From the NCBI RefSeq assembly GCF_016019885.1, contig NZ_JAEANY010000004.1, positions 21,054-85,053 on the forward strand: a stretch of DNA of 64,000 nt. Direction: 5' to 3'. The notes below the pieces were generated by a model. The model saw nothing but the letters and a program-made list of their open reading frames with translations, searched no databases and was not told the DNA's origin. The DNA comes from Aurantiacibacter sediminis. GTDB lineage: Bacteria > Pseudomonadota > Alphaproteobacteria > Sphingomonadales > Sphingomonadaceae. Of the stretch, positions 32,635 through 41,388 are shown one piece after another. The position numbers and the translations under genes were made by a program. Numbering within the stretch: the first letter of the stretch is position 1; the number at the start of each line of letters is the position of its first letter.

Positions 32635-33511
32635 GCAGTTCGAGCATTTCATCGCCGTGGATTGGTCCGGCGCGAAAGGCGCGCGGCACAAGGCGATCAC
32701 GATGGCTGTAGCGCATGCCGGCGGCGGGCCGCCAGTGCTGGTGGAGCGCGATGCCGGCTGGACCAGAGGCGAGGTGCGCGATGTGCTGGCGGAAAGCTTG
32801 CCGGACAACTCGCTTGTCGGCCTCGACCTCGGCATTGCCCTCCCCTTCGCGGATGAAGGCGCTTATTTCCCCGGCTGGGACCGGTCACCACCCGATGCGA
32901 AAACGCTTTGGGCGCTAATCGAAGCCATCTGCGTGGGCGACGAGCATCTTTCCGTCGGAAGCTTTGTCGATCACGCGGAAGCCTCGCACTATTTCCGCCG
33001 CCACGGAGGACGCGAAGGATCGCGCTTCGGTGCTGGCGGGGCAACGGGCGGCCGGGGTCGTTTGCGCATCACTGAGCGCGCGCAGGAAGAGATGGGATGC
33101 AAACCCTACTCCAACTTCAACCTTGTGGGCGCGGCACAGGTTGGAAAATCGAGCCTCACCGGCATGCGCGTGCTTCACGCCTTGCGCGGCAAATTGCGGG
33201 TCTGGCCCATCGATCCGCTTCCCCACAACGGATCGGTTGCCGTCGAGATCTACACCGCACTCGCATCCATGGCCGCCGGACGCTCGGCCTCACGCAGCAA
33301 GATACGCACTTACGAGGAATTGGACGAGGCGCTGGGCAATCTTGGCAGCGAGACTTTGCGTAAAACCGGGCCAGTCGACGATCATTCAAGCGATGCGATT
33401 GTCACCGCCGCGTGGCTCCGCAATGCGGCCCGGGATGACGCGCTTTGGTCACCACAAGCGCTGACACCGCAAATTGCTAAAACTGAGGGGTGGACCTTCG
33501 GCGTCGCTTGA
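32624..33511 (+). CDS. Uncharacterised RNase H-fold-like protein coupled to rarA
   Basis: 295 residues from a GTG inside the end of rarA. The first strands read FIAVDWSGAKGARHKAITM and LVGLDLGIALPF, which look like the acidic strand motifs of the RNase H/DUF429 fold (Asp in VDWSGA and GLDLG). A late conserved DDHSSDAIVTAAWLRN could supply further acidic residues. No signal peptide. The 11-base overlap suggests translational coupling to rarA and perhaps a role in DNA metabolism, which is inference only. Confidence 0.65.
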   Translation: MAVRQFEHFIAVDWSGAKGARHKAITMAVAHAGGGPPVLVERDAGWTRGEVRDVLAESLPDNSLVGLDLGIALPFADEGAYFPGWDRSPPDAKTLWALIEAICVGDEHLSVGSFVDHAEASHYFRRHGGREGSRFGAGGATGGRGRLRITERAQEEMGCKPYSNFNLVGAAQVGKSSLTGMRVLHALRGKLRVWPIDPLPHNGSVAVEIYTALASMAAGRSASRSKIRTYEELDEALGNLGSETLRKTGPVDDHSSDAIVTAAWLRNAARDDALWSPQALTPQIAKTEGWTFGVA

Positions 33512-33533
33512 GGCAAAGGCGCGCATTCTTGAT

Positions 33534-33636
33534 TGCCCTACCGCTTCGCTGCTTGAGGACATGAGATTTTCTCGCCCTTAAGTAGCGAAGCAGTAGGGCA
33601 GACAGAAAAGCCCTAAAGCAGCGGAGCGGTAGGGCA
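33534..33636. repeat. Three copies of a 21-base repeat (one inverted) before tRNA-Thr
   Basis: TGCCCTACCGCTTCGCTGCTT (33534-33554, shown here as the inverted copy) pairs with AAGTAGCGAAGCAGTAGGGCA (33580-33600, two mismatches). AAGCAGCGGAGCGGTAGGGCA (33616-33636) is a third copy differing at one position from the complement of the first. The first two can form a long hairpin with a 25-base loop. They fill the gap between the rarA operon and the tRNA. Confidence 0.8.
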
Positions 33637-33646
33637 GACAAAGTGT

Positions 33647-33722
<76 letters not shown>

Positions 33723-33738
33723 CCCTCCATCGAACTGA

Positions 33739-34275
33739 TTAGCGGCTGTTGACCGCTTCGAAATAGCTGAGCGGAACCTCTACCGTGAAAGGCCCGCCAC
33801 GACTGCCGACAATGCGGATCGGAAACATACCATCGCGCGCGGCTTCGCTCACCTGTTCCGGCGTCGGCAGGACCCGGAAGACTTCCATGAAAATGCAATC
33901 GGCAGACCCGGCGCGCTGGCAGCCCGAATCATCCTGTAGGATGACAATGGTCTGCAACTCTTCGCCACCAGCCGTCGTCGCGCGGTCAAAGCCGATGTAA
34001 TTGCCACTATAAGCCACGATGAAGCTTACAAAAGCATCGCCAGGATCGCTGCGCAGACCCCAGCGGGTGACGATTGCGCTACTCTCAATAGTGGACCCGT
34101 CGATGGCAAAGCTGACTTCGGGCGCGGCATATTCGACCATGCCCTGCGCCTTGTCATTGTGGACATTCAGCATGACGCCGTTGGAGGCAGTGACCGAGCC
34201 TTCAGTCGTTTGCGCCAAAGCTGGCTGGGCCATGCTCAAAAGCGCTATACCTATGAGTGCCAATAGCTTTTTCAT
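33739..34275 (-). CDS. Hypothetical exported protein
   Basis: 178 residues with a signal peptide (MKKLLALIGIALLSMAQPALAQ). The mature part looks beta-rich, with two cysteines (SGCQRAGSADCIF) likely to form a disulfide in the periplasm, and ends FTVEVPLSYFEAVNSR. No recognised domain. The stop lies 16 bases from the end of the convergent tRNA-Thr. It is a single gene downstream of ugd on the same strand. Confidence 0.75.
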   Translation of the reverse strand: MKKLLALIGIALLSMAQPALAQTTEGSVTASNGVMLNVHNDKAQGMVEYAAPEVSFAIDGSTIESSAIVTRWGLRSDPGDAFVSFIVAYSGNYIGFDRATTAGGEELQTIVILQDDSGCQRAGSADCIFMEVFRVLPTPEQVSEAARDGMFPIRIVGSRGGPFTVEVPLSYFEAVNSR

Positions 34276-34376
34276 CGAAAACCCCGCTTAATCCCTAGGC
34301 GCGACTATGCCGCCGCACGCTATGAAGGCAAGCGAATAGCCGAGCTTTTGGAAGAAGACGTGGGTGGACCGGTCGC

Positions 34377-35690
34377 TTATCGACCAACCGCCACATAGGT
34401 GAAGCCATTCGCCTCGACATCCTTGCGGCTGTAGAGATTGCGCAAATCGACCATCACAGGCGCTGCCATCAGATCCTTCACCTTGGCAAGATCGAGCGCG
34501 CGGAATGGCTTCCACTCGGTAATGATCACCAGCCCATCGGCGCCTTCCATGGCGGAATAGGCGTCCTCGCAATAGGTGATGGCATCAGCGCCGAGCCCGT
34601 CAATCTTCTGCGCCTGCTCCATGCCTTCCGGATCGTATGCGCGCACGGTTGCGCCCGCGGCAGTGAGCGCGCGGACGATGTCGATTGAAGGCGAATCGCG
34701 CATGTCGTCAGTGTCCGCCTTGAACGTCAGGCCGAGCACGGCGACGGTCTTGCCAGCCGCATCGCCTGAAAGCGCATCGATCACTTTGCCGCCCATCGCG
34801 GCCTTGCGATCATCGTTGGATTTGACGACCGCTTCGACGATCGCCTGCTGAGCGTCGAATTGTTCGGCCGTCTTCAGCAGCGCGAGCGTATCCTTGGGGA
34901 AGCACGATCCGCCATAGCCGGGACCCGGCATCAGGAAGCGACTGCCAATGCGGCTGTCGGTGCCGATTCCGTGCGCAACATCGCGCACATCCGCGCCCAC
35001 TTTCTCGCACAGATCGGCCATTTCGTTGATGAAGCTGATCTTGGTAGCGAGAAAAGCATTGGCGGCATATTTGGTGAGCTCAGCCGCGCGGCGGTTCATG
35101 ACAATCAGCAAAGCGCCATTGCTGGTGAGCGGGCGGTAGATCGCTTCCATCACCTCTTTCGCATGGTCATCGTTCACGCCGACAACGATGCGATCGGGCT
35201 TGGCGAAATCGTCAATCGCTGCACCTTCGCGCAGGAATTCAGGGTTCGATGCGACCGAGAACTTAAGGTCCGGCGCGGTCTTGGCGATGATCTTTTCGAC
35301 TTCATCGCCTGTTCCCACCGGCACGGTCGATTTATCGACCACCACCGCGCCATCGCGCAGCAGCGGAGCCATTTCTTCAGCAGCGGCGTAGACATAAGAC
35401 AGGTCCGCATGGCCATCGCCGCGGCGCGTTGGTGTGCCCACTGCGATGAAGACCGCATCCGCTTCCGGCAGTACTTCGGCTATGTCGAGAGTGAAGGACA
35501 GCCGGCCTGCGGCGACATTATTGGCGACCAACTCATCAAGCCCCGGCTCGAAAATTGGGATTTCGCCATTAAGCAATGCGTCGATCTTGGACTGATCTTT
35601 ATCGACACAGGTCACCGTGTGGCCGAAATCGGCAAAACACGCGCCAGAAACCAGGCCGACATAGCCAGTGCCAATCATCACGATACGCAT
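34377..35690 (-). CDS. ugd: UDP-glucose 6-dehydrogenase
   Basis: 437 residues that oxidise UDP-glucose to UDP-glucuronate for polysaccharide or glycolipid synthesis. The NAD site is MRIVMIGTGYVGLVSGACFAD, the catalytic Cys is in GPGYGGSCFPKDTLAL, and Lys/Asn residues are present in LTKYAANAFLATKISFINE. The C-terminal domain has LGLTFKADTDDMRDSPS. Erythrobacters make glucuronosyl sphingolipids, one plausible use of the product. No polysaccharide genes adjoin it. Confidence 0.95.
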   Translation of the reverse strand: MRIVMIGTGYVGLVSGACFADFGHTVTCVDKDQSKIDALLNGEIPIFEPGLDELVANNVAAGRLSFTLDIAEVLPEADAVFIAVGTPTRRGDGHADLSYVYAAAEEMAPLLRDGAVVVDKSTVPVGTGDEVEKIIAKTAPDLKFSVASNPEFLREGAAIDDFAKPDRIVVGVNDDHAKEVMEAIYRPLTSNGALLIVMNRRAAELTKYAANAFLATKISFINEMADLCEKVGADVRDVAHGIGTDSRIGSRFLMPGPGYGGSCFPKDTLALLKTAEQFDAQQAIVEAVVKSNDDRKAAMGGKVIDALSGDAAGKTVAVLGLTFKADTDDMRDSPSIDIVRALTAAGATVRAYDPEGMEQAQKIDGLGADAITYCEDAYSAMEGADGLVIITEWKPFRALDLAKVKDLMAAPVMVDLRNLYSRKDVEANGFTYVAVGR

Positions 35691-35807
35691 GCGAAATCCT
35701 TGTCTTTTCGAAAATTACCGGCCCGGATTGATGGGCCTGCCATTTGCGCGCCTCCCTATCCACGCAAGCGGATTAAGGCAAGGCAGCGCTCTGCGACGGC
35801 CTGAAAC

Positions 35808-36284
35808 TCAGCCGCGGCCACGATAGGGTGCAACGCCTTGATCCGGCAGCCAAAGCCCTTCCGGCGGCGCGCCAGATTGCCAGAACACGTCGATCGGAAT
35901 GCCGCCGCGCGGATACCAATAACCGCCTATGCGCAGCCATTTGGGTTGCATCTCGGTGAAAAGCCGCTTGCCGATGCCAACCGTTACATCTTCGTGAAAG
36001 CCATTGTGATTGCGGAATGATCCGAGGAAGAGCTTCAGGCTTTTGGATTCCACGATCGTTTCGCCCGGTGCATAATCGATCACCAAGTGAGCGAAATCGG
36101 GCGCGCTGGTGACCGGGCATAGGGAGGTAAATTCAGGCGCGGCGAAGCGAACCAGAAAAAGCTCTCCAGCACGCGGATTGGGCACGTAATCGAGCTTCGC
36201 TTCATCGGGGCTTGCCGGAAGCGCGCTCTGCTGGCCAAGAAATTTGGGCTGACCTGACGGGTTTGCATCTGATGTATCAGTCAT
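35808..36284 (-). CDS. queF: NADPH-dependent 7-cyano-7-deazaguanine reductase
   Basis: QueF reduces preQ0 to preQ1 in queuosine synthesis. The 158 residues are the single-domain type. The nucleophile Cys is in [20 protein letters not shown], the family motif [22 protein letters not shown] is seen in two parts, and [14 protein letters not shown] closes the domain. The ATG at 36284 follows the family. A queuosine-precursor transporter is encoded at 14982-15728. Confidence 0.95.
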   Translation of the reverse strand: MTDTSDANPSGQPKFLGQQSALPASPDEAKLDYVPNPRAGELFLVRFAAPEFTSLCPVTSAPDFAHLVIDYAPGETIVESKSLKLFLGSFRNHNGFHEDVTVGIGKRLFTEMQPKWLRIGGYWYPRGGIPIDVFWQSGAPPEGLWLPDQGVAPYRGRG

Positions 36285-36363
36285 GCCCGCCCCAATGACG
36301 CGAAGCGGCGCTTGGCACAAGCATGCTTTGCAAGCAGAGATGCCGGGCCTACTATCCTTTGCC

Positions 36364-36933
36364 ATGAGTGATGGGGCCATCAGCAATGGGAGCAGTGAAC
36401 AGCCGGCGGACGATGATGTCGATAATGAGGCTGAGGGCCATGCCCCGGCATCTTTGTCGCTGCGCCTCGTCCCGCAGCGGCTGACGCTTAGCGCTACAAA
36501 GCTTGTTCTCAATTGGCGGCTTCACCTGCGCAATGATGGCGATGTCCATATCGTGGGTCTGCGCATCTGGAGCGATATGACCACCGCCCGGCGTAGCAAG
36601 CTTTCGGCAGAGGAAGCCGGTAGGCCCGATATGCGCCGAGCTCACTTGCGCAGGTCGGCGATGATTGCACCGGGCGGCGAAGATGAGTGCCTCGGCGAAT
36701 GGCAGATGCCGCGGGACGACGCGCATTTGGTGAAATACGGATCCGTGCGCGATGTCAGCAAACCGCGCGTTTTGCCGTTGGGCCGGTTCCGCCTGGTCGG
36801 TGCGGGGATCGAACCGCTCTATGTCGCATTTGCGATCGGCACCGCAGAAGCTGACGCTACCATGCCAGAGCCATTGCTATTCGATGACCGGATGCAGATT
36901 TTCGCCAATCTGGTCGCCAGCCAGCTCGCATAG
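36364..36933 (+). CDS. Hypothetical protein, probable beta-sandwich
   Basis: 189 residues without signal peptide or membrane helix. After a low-complexity acidic start ([15 protein letters not shown]) the sequence has strand-like stretches ([21 protein letters not shown], then [18 protein letters not shown]) typical of an immunoglobulin-like sandwich, and ends [19 protein letters not shown]. No known family recognised. It is divergent from queF and 14 bases upstream of the sulfurtransferase gene, so it may share that operon. Confidence 0.68.
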   Translation: MSDGAISNGSSEQPADDDVDNEAEGHAPASLSLRLVPQRLTLSATKLVLNWRLHLRNDGDVHIVGLRIWSDMTTARRSKLSAEEAGRPDMRRAHLRRSAMIAPGGEDECLGEWQMPRDDAHLVKYGSVRDVSKPRVLPLGRFRLVGAGIEPLYVAFAIGTAEADATMPEPLLFDDRMQIFANLVASQLA

Positions 36934-36947
36934 CGTTTACGTCCGGC

Positions 36948-37814
36948 ATGCGAGCCTCTACGCCCAAGCAGATGCAATCGCTCGTTTCCACCGAATGGCT
37001 CGCCGATGAGCTTGGCGCGTCAGGCCTGCTGGTGCTTGATGCGTCGGCGCATTTGCCTTCGGCGGGGCGCGATGCCGCAGCAGAATTCGCCAAGGCGCAT
37101 ATACCGGGCGCGCGTTTTCTCGCGCTGAAGGCCCTGACTAATCCCGATGACCCGGTGCCGTCCGCCCCGCCCACCCGTCCGCAATTCGATGCGCACATGT
37201 CGGATTTGGGTGTGACGGCGGACAAGCGGATCGTGCTTTGCGACGATAGCGACCTGCGCAGCGCCGCGCGGGCTTGGTTTCTGCTTCGTCTATTCGGTCT
37301 CACCGACATCGCTATTCTGGATGGCGGCTTGGCGAAATGGATCGCTGAGGGACGACCCATCGAGAGCGGCACCAGCGAGCCTGGTGCGACGACTTTCGAA
37401 AGCATCGACGGCGAAGGGACCATCCGCATGAAATCAGACATGCTCGCCAATATCGACAGTAAGGCAGAGCAGGTGGTGGATGCTCGCGGAGCCTCGCGTT
37501 TTACCGGCGAGGAAGGCGATTTCAGGTCTGGCGTTGCCAGCGGCCATATTCCGGGTTCGCGCAATTTGCCTTTCGGCGCGGTGCTTAATGCGGATGGCAC
37601 TTTCAAGGACGCGGCAGGTATTCGGGCGGCATTTGCAGAGGCGGGTGTCGATCTCGATAAACCCATCACAACCACATGCGGCAGCGGCATCACCGCGTCC
37701 GTCCTGCTTTTCGCGCTGCATTTGATCGGCGTGGACGCGGCGCTCTACGACGGTAGCTGGAGCGATTGGGGCAGCGATCCGAAGATGCCAGTCGAAACAG
37801 GACCTGCGCGATGA
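36948..37814 (+). CDS. sseA: 3-mercaptopyruvate/thiosulfate sulfurtransferase
   Basis: 288 residues with two rhodanese domains. The N-terminal domain (to about 140) is inactive; the C-terminal one holds the active-site loop TTCGSGITASVL, matching the CG(S/T)G(V/I)TA pattern of mercaptopyruvate sulfurtransferases. It transfers sulfur from 3-mercaptopyruvate to thiol acceptors or cyanide. Its stop overlaps the ATG of the cystathionine beta-lyase gene (ATGA), placing it in a sulfur amino-acid operon. Confidence 0.92.
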   Translation: MRASTPKQMQSLVSTEWLADELGASGLLVLDASAHLPSAGRDAAAEFAKAHIPGARFLALKALTNPDDPVPSAPPTRPQFDAHMSDLGVTADKRIVLCDDSDLRSAARAWFLLRLFGLTDIAILDGGLAKWIAEGRPIESGTSEPGATTFESIDGEGTIRMKSDMLANIDSKAEQVVDARGASRFTGEEGDFRSGVASGHIPGSRNLPFGAVLNADGTFKDAAGIRAAFAEAGVDLDKPITTTCGSGITASVLLFALHLIGVDAALYDGSWSDWGSDPKMPVETGPAR

Positions 37815-39025
37815 GCGAAAAAGAGCACAAGCCCGCCACCCGCCTTGTCGAGGCCGGTCGGCGCAAGGAATGGACTACTGCTCCCGGGAAACCCGGCGGC
37901 GTGGTCAATCCGCCTGTCTGGCGCAGCAGCACGCATCTTTATGAGAATGTCGCAGACCTTGCGAAAGGGCGCCCCAATGCGGACGGGCACTTTTATTACG
38001 GGCGGCGCGGCGGACCTACGCAATGGGCGCTTTGCGATGCGCTGACCGGCCTTGAAGAGGGCGCAGACGGCACTGAACTCTTCCCAAGCGGAGTCGCAGC
38101 GATTGCAGCCACGCTGCTCGCTCTGCTCAAACCCGGCGACGAATTGCTGCTGACCGATAACGCTTACGAACCCACTCGCACCATCGCGTTCGGGATGCTG
38201 AAGCGTATGGGGATCACCACCAGGACATTCGATCCGATGCAGCCGGAGACACTGGCCGAAGAGATCACTGACAAATGCAAAGTCGTAATGCTGGAAAGCC
38301 CTGGCAGCCTGACGATGGAAGTGTGCGATGTCCCCTCCCTTACCGCTATCGCGCGTGAGCACGGCGTGCTGAGCGTGATCGACAATACCTGGGCATCGCC
38401 CTTGGGTTTCAGCCCGCTTGCGCATGGCTGCGATGTGTCGATCATGAGCCTGACCAAGCATGTCGGCGGCCATTCGGACCTGATGATGGGCAGCGCCTCT
38501 GCCGCCGCGCCGGTGATCGAGCGCATCCGCTTGCAGGCGCAATATATGGGGCAAGTCGTCTCGCCCGATGATGCAGCATTGGCTTTGCGCGGCTTGCGCA
38601 CCATGGGCGTGCGTCTCAAAAGGACGACCTCAAGCGCGCTTGAGATTGCAAAGTGGCTGGAATCGCGCAGTGAAGTCGCCGCCGTGCTTTGTCCCATGCT
38701 CCCCGGTGCGCCTGGCCACGACCTCTGGCGGCGCGATTTTACCGGGGGATGCGGCCTGTTCAGCTTTATCTTTGCCGAGGCCGACAAAGCCGCGCGCGGT
38801 CGGTTCATCGACTCGCTCGACCTGTTCGGGATCGGCTTTAGCTGGGGCGGCTATGAAAGCCTGATCATCCCCGCGGATCCGGAGCGCATTCGCGACCACC
38901 ATACATGGCCGCAGAGTATTGATCATGGCAGCGGGCTTGGCGTTCGCCTCGCCATCGGTCTAGAAGATCCTTCCGATCTGATCCGCGACCTTGAAGACGG
39001 GTTCGCCGCCATGGAGACCAAATGA
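37811..39025 (+). CDS. metC: Cystathionine beta-lyase (PLP-dependent)
   Basis: 404 residues of the Cys/Met metabolism PLP enzymes. It cleaves cystathionine to homocysteine, ammonia and pyruvate. The PLP lysine is in MSLTKHVGGHSDLMMG, the Asp of the cofactor pocket in VIDNTWASPL, and FYYGRRGGPTQWAL is the phosphate-binding region. The motif spacing is that of MetC rather than gamma-synthase. It is coupled by ATGA overlaps to the sulfurtransferase gene before it and to mscS after it. Confidence 0.92.
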   Translation: MSEKEHKPATRLVEAGRRKEWTTAPGKPGGVVNPPVWRSSTHLYENVADLAKGRPNADGHFYYGRRGGPTQWALCDALTGLEEGADGTELFPSGVAAIAATLLALLKPGDELLLTDNAYEPTRTIAFGMLKRMGITTRTFDPMQPETLAEEITDKCKVVMLESPGSLTMEVCDVPSLTAIAREHGVLSVIDNTWASPLGFSPLAHGCDVSIMSLTKHVGGHSDLMMGSASAAAPVIERIRLQAQYMGQVVSPDDAALALRGLRTMGVRLKRTTSSALEIAKWLESRSEVAAVLCPMLPGAPGHDLWRRDFTGGCGLFSFIFAEADKAARGRFIDSLDLFGIGFSWGGYESLIIPADPERIRDHHTWPQSIDHGSGLGVRLAIGLEDPSDLIRDLEDGFAAMETK

Positions 39026-40242
39026 GCGCGATTACCACGCCTGCACCCACCGCGACTGCCACGGCGAATGATGTGGCCCCAGAAGCCGTGCCTCTGCTGG
39101 ACCCGGAGACCGGTGAGCCTTTGCTTGATCCCGAAACAGGTGAGCAATTGATGGGCGTGCCATCGCAGGAGCCGATCCCGATGCTCGATCCGGAAACTGG
39201 CGAACCGATGATCGATCCGGAAACCGGCGAGCCGCTTATGGCCCTGCCCGATCAATCGGTCGATGCGCCGGAGCCCGAGCCCACCGAAGCGATATCGACT
39301 GCCACCGATCTGGGCGAAGCGGTGAGCGAGCAAAGCGAAACATTCGGCGGTATGGTCGATTCCATGCAGGGCATGGCCCTCGAAGTGGGCTCTATGCGCG
39401 TCTCGCTTTGGGATGTCTTCGTCGTGATCCTCGTCATCGCGGTTGTCCTGACAATCGCGTGGATGATCACAAAGGGCATGCGCGGCGTGTTGAAACGCGT
39501 CACCAAGCTGGACGAATCGCAGCGTGTCCTGGCTGAGAAAATCGCCACCATCATCATCTGGGTGGCAGCCTTCCTGATCGGTATCGACCTGCTGGGCATC
39601 GATTTAACAGCGCTGGCGGTTTTCTCCGGCGCATTCGGTCTCGCCATCGGTTTCGGCCTGCAGAAGACATTCGGTAACCTCATCTCCGGCATCATCCTGC
39701 TGATGGATAAGTCCATCAAGCCGGGGGACGTGATTTCCGTCACCGACAATGCCGGGACGGAAAGCTTCGGCCAGATCCGCAAAATCGGCATTCGTGCCAT
39801 TTCCGTGGTGACGCGCGACCAGACCGAATATCTCATCCCGAACGAAAACCTGATGATCAATCAGGTGGTGAACTGGTCCTACAGTTCTCGCGATGTGCGG
39901 GTGAAGGCGCCGGTCGGTGTGTCTTATGGCAGCGACATCGACCTGGTGACGGAATTGCTTTACAAGGCCGTCGACGATGTGCCGCGCGTGCTCAAATCGC
40001 CCAAGCCGCGGGTCAACCTGATGGGGTTTGGCGATAGTTCGGTCGATTTCGATGTGCGCTTCTGGATTCAGGATCCGGAGGAAGGCATGACCAATATCCG
40101 ATCCGATGTTTACCGGCGGATCTGGCAGCTGTTCAAAGAAAACGACATCGAAATCCCGTTCCCGCAGCGCGATCTGAACCTGCGCACGAACGACCAGTTC
40201 CAGCAATTGGTCGAGGCGATTGCGCAGCGTATGGAGAAGTAA
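39022..40242 (+). CDS. Mechanosensitive ion channel MscS family, with DPETGE-repeat N-terminus
   Basis: 406 residues. The first 75 hold five copies of a DPETGE hexapeptide (pairs LLDPETGEPLLDPETGEQLM and MLDPETGEPMIDPETGEPLM), an unusual acidic repeat. One membrane helix (about 130-150) and the two MscS helices follow, the pore one with GAFGLAIGFGLQKTFGNLISG. The beta domain reads IKPGDVISV and the C-terminal domain contains KSPKPRVNLMGFGDSSVDFDVRFW in two parts. It probably releases pressure during osmotic downshock. It overlaps metC by four bases. Confidence 0.92.
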   Translation: MSAITTPAPTATATANDVAPEAVPLLDPETGEPLLDPETGEQLMGVPSQEPIPMLDPETGEPMIDPETGEPLMALPDQSVDAPEPEPTEAISTATDLGEAVSEQSETFGGMVDSMQGMALEVGSMRVSLWDVFVVILVIAVVLTIAWMITKGMRGVLKRVTKLDESQRVLAEKIATIIIWVAAFLIGIDLLGIDLTALAVFSGAFGLAIGFGLQKTFGNLISGIILLMDKSIKPGDVISVTDNAGTESFGQIRKIGIRAISVVTRDQTEYLIPNENLMINQVVNWSYSSRDVRVKAPVGVSYGSDIDLVTELLYKAVDDVPRVLKSPKPRVNLMGFGDSSVDFDVRFWIQDPEEGMTNIRSDVYRRIWQLFKENDIEIPFPQRDLNLRTNDQFQQLVEAIAQRMEK

Positions 40243-40338
40243 GCGGAAAGTGTCTGAGCAGGCCCGCTAAAGCTCACCTACATCCCTCCCAATCCATTCT
40301 CGCTGGTGCAGCATGGGTGATGCGCGCATCTGGGATGC

Positions 40339-41094
40339 ATGCAAAACGGCACAATATTTCTTGTCGGCGCTGGGCCCGGCGATCCTGATCTTCTGACCTT
40401 GCGCGCGGCGCGGCTGATCAAAAACGCTCCGCTGATCGTCCATGACGGGCTCGTCGATCCGGCGATACTCGCCATGGCGAGGAGCGATGCGCAGCTTATC
40501 TCGGTCGCCAAAAAGCGATCGAAGCACACTCTGCCGCAGGATGAGATCAACGCCCTGCTGATCAGCGAAGCGAAGGCCGGACGTGACGTGGTGCGCCTAA
40601 AAGGCGGCGATCCTTTCGTCTTCGGGCGCGGTGGCGAAGAAATGGAAGATGCCCATGCCGCCGGTGTGCGCGTGGAAACGGTCCCCGGCATATCCGCTGC
40701 CAACGGCGCGGCAGCCGCATCGGGCATCCCGCTTACGCACCGTGACAGCGCGAGTATTGTCAGTTTCGTGGCGGGCCAGTGCAAAGGGCTCTCCGATCAG
40801 GACTGGTCGGGCCTTGCGGGTGTCGGCCGCACACTCGTGATCTATATGGGCGTCAAAACCGCACCGCTGATCGCCGAGAAATTGATGGCCGATGGCCTTG
40901 CGCCCGACATGCCGCTGGCCGTGGTCGAGAATGCCTGCCGCCCGGAAATGCGTGTGCTGCGCGGCCCGCTCGCCGCTCTTCCCGATCTGGTCGAGGCTGA
41001 AGCCGTCCAGAGCCCTGCACTTATCATCATTGGTGAGGTCACCGCGCGGCCCAATGCCGCCATCGCGGCCGCCCTGCAGGAGTGTGCCGCATGA
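40339..41094 (+). CDS. cobA: Uroporphyrinogen-III C-methyltransferase
   Basis: 251 residues that methylate uroporphyrinogen III twice to precorrin-2, the precursor of siroheme. SAM-binding motifs GAGPGDPDLLTLRA and RLKGGDPFVFGRGGEE are clear; VPGISAANGAAAASGIPLTHR follows. It supplies siroheme for the sulfite reductase of the same operon. Its stop overlaps the next ATG. No fused CysG oxidase/ferrochelatase part is present, so siroheme completion must be encoded elsewhere. Confidence 0.95.
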   Translation: MQNGTIFLVGAGPGDPDLLTLRAARLIKNAPLIVHDGLVDPAILAMARSDAQLISVAKKRSKHTLPQDEINALLISEAKAGRDVVRLKGGDPFVFGRGGEEMEDAHAAGVRVETVPGISAANGAAAASGIPLTHRDSASIVSFVAGQCKGLSDQDWSGLAGVGRTLVIYMGVKTAPLIAEKLMADGLAPDMPLAVVENACRPEMRVLRGPLAALPDLVEAEAVQSPALIIIGEVTARPNAAIAAALQECAA

Positions 41095-41387
41095 AAATTC
41101 TCACCGGAAACGATCTCAAATCAGGTGCCGTCGTATGGTGGGACGGCCAGAATTGGTCGCTGCATATCGCCGACGCCGCCGATGCTGGGGACGAGGGAGA
41201 GGCCATCATGGCGCGTGAGGAATCCGCCCGCCGCGTGAATGCGCCCTATGCCATAGCCGCCGAGCAAACCGAAGACGGCCCCCGCCCCGCACACATCAAG
41301 GACCGCGTCCGCGCGCTCGGCCCGACCGTGCGGCAAGACCTTGGATACAAAGCCGCCGAGCAGCGCGGCTGGGACTGGGTTATCTGA
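41091..41387 (+). CDS. DUF2849 protein of the sulfite reduction operon
   Basis: 98 residues from an ATG overlapping cobA (ATGA). Family DUF2849, found in alphaproteobacteria almost always between cobA/cysG and cysI. It begins MKILTGNDLKSGAVVWWDGQ, has an acidic centre and ends KAAEQRGWDWVI. No catalytic motif is known. Context argues for a helper of sulfite reductase; one base separates it from cysI. Confidence 0.87.
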   Translation: MKILTGNDLKSGAVVWWDGQNWSLHIADAADAGDEGEAIMAREESARRVNAPYAIAAEQTEDGPRPAHIKDRVRALGPTVRQDLGYKAAEQRGWDWVI

Positions 41388-41388
41388 C

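Noticed and set aside
31252-32835. 527-codon frame antisense to rarA
   Set aside because: rarA carries complete AAA+ motifs; the antisense frame has none.
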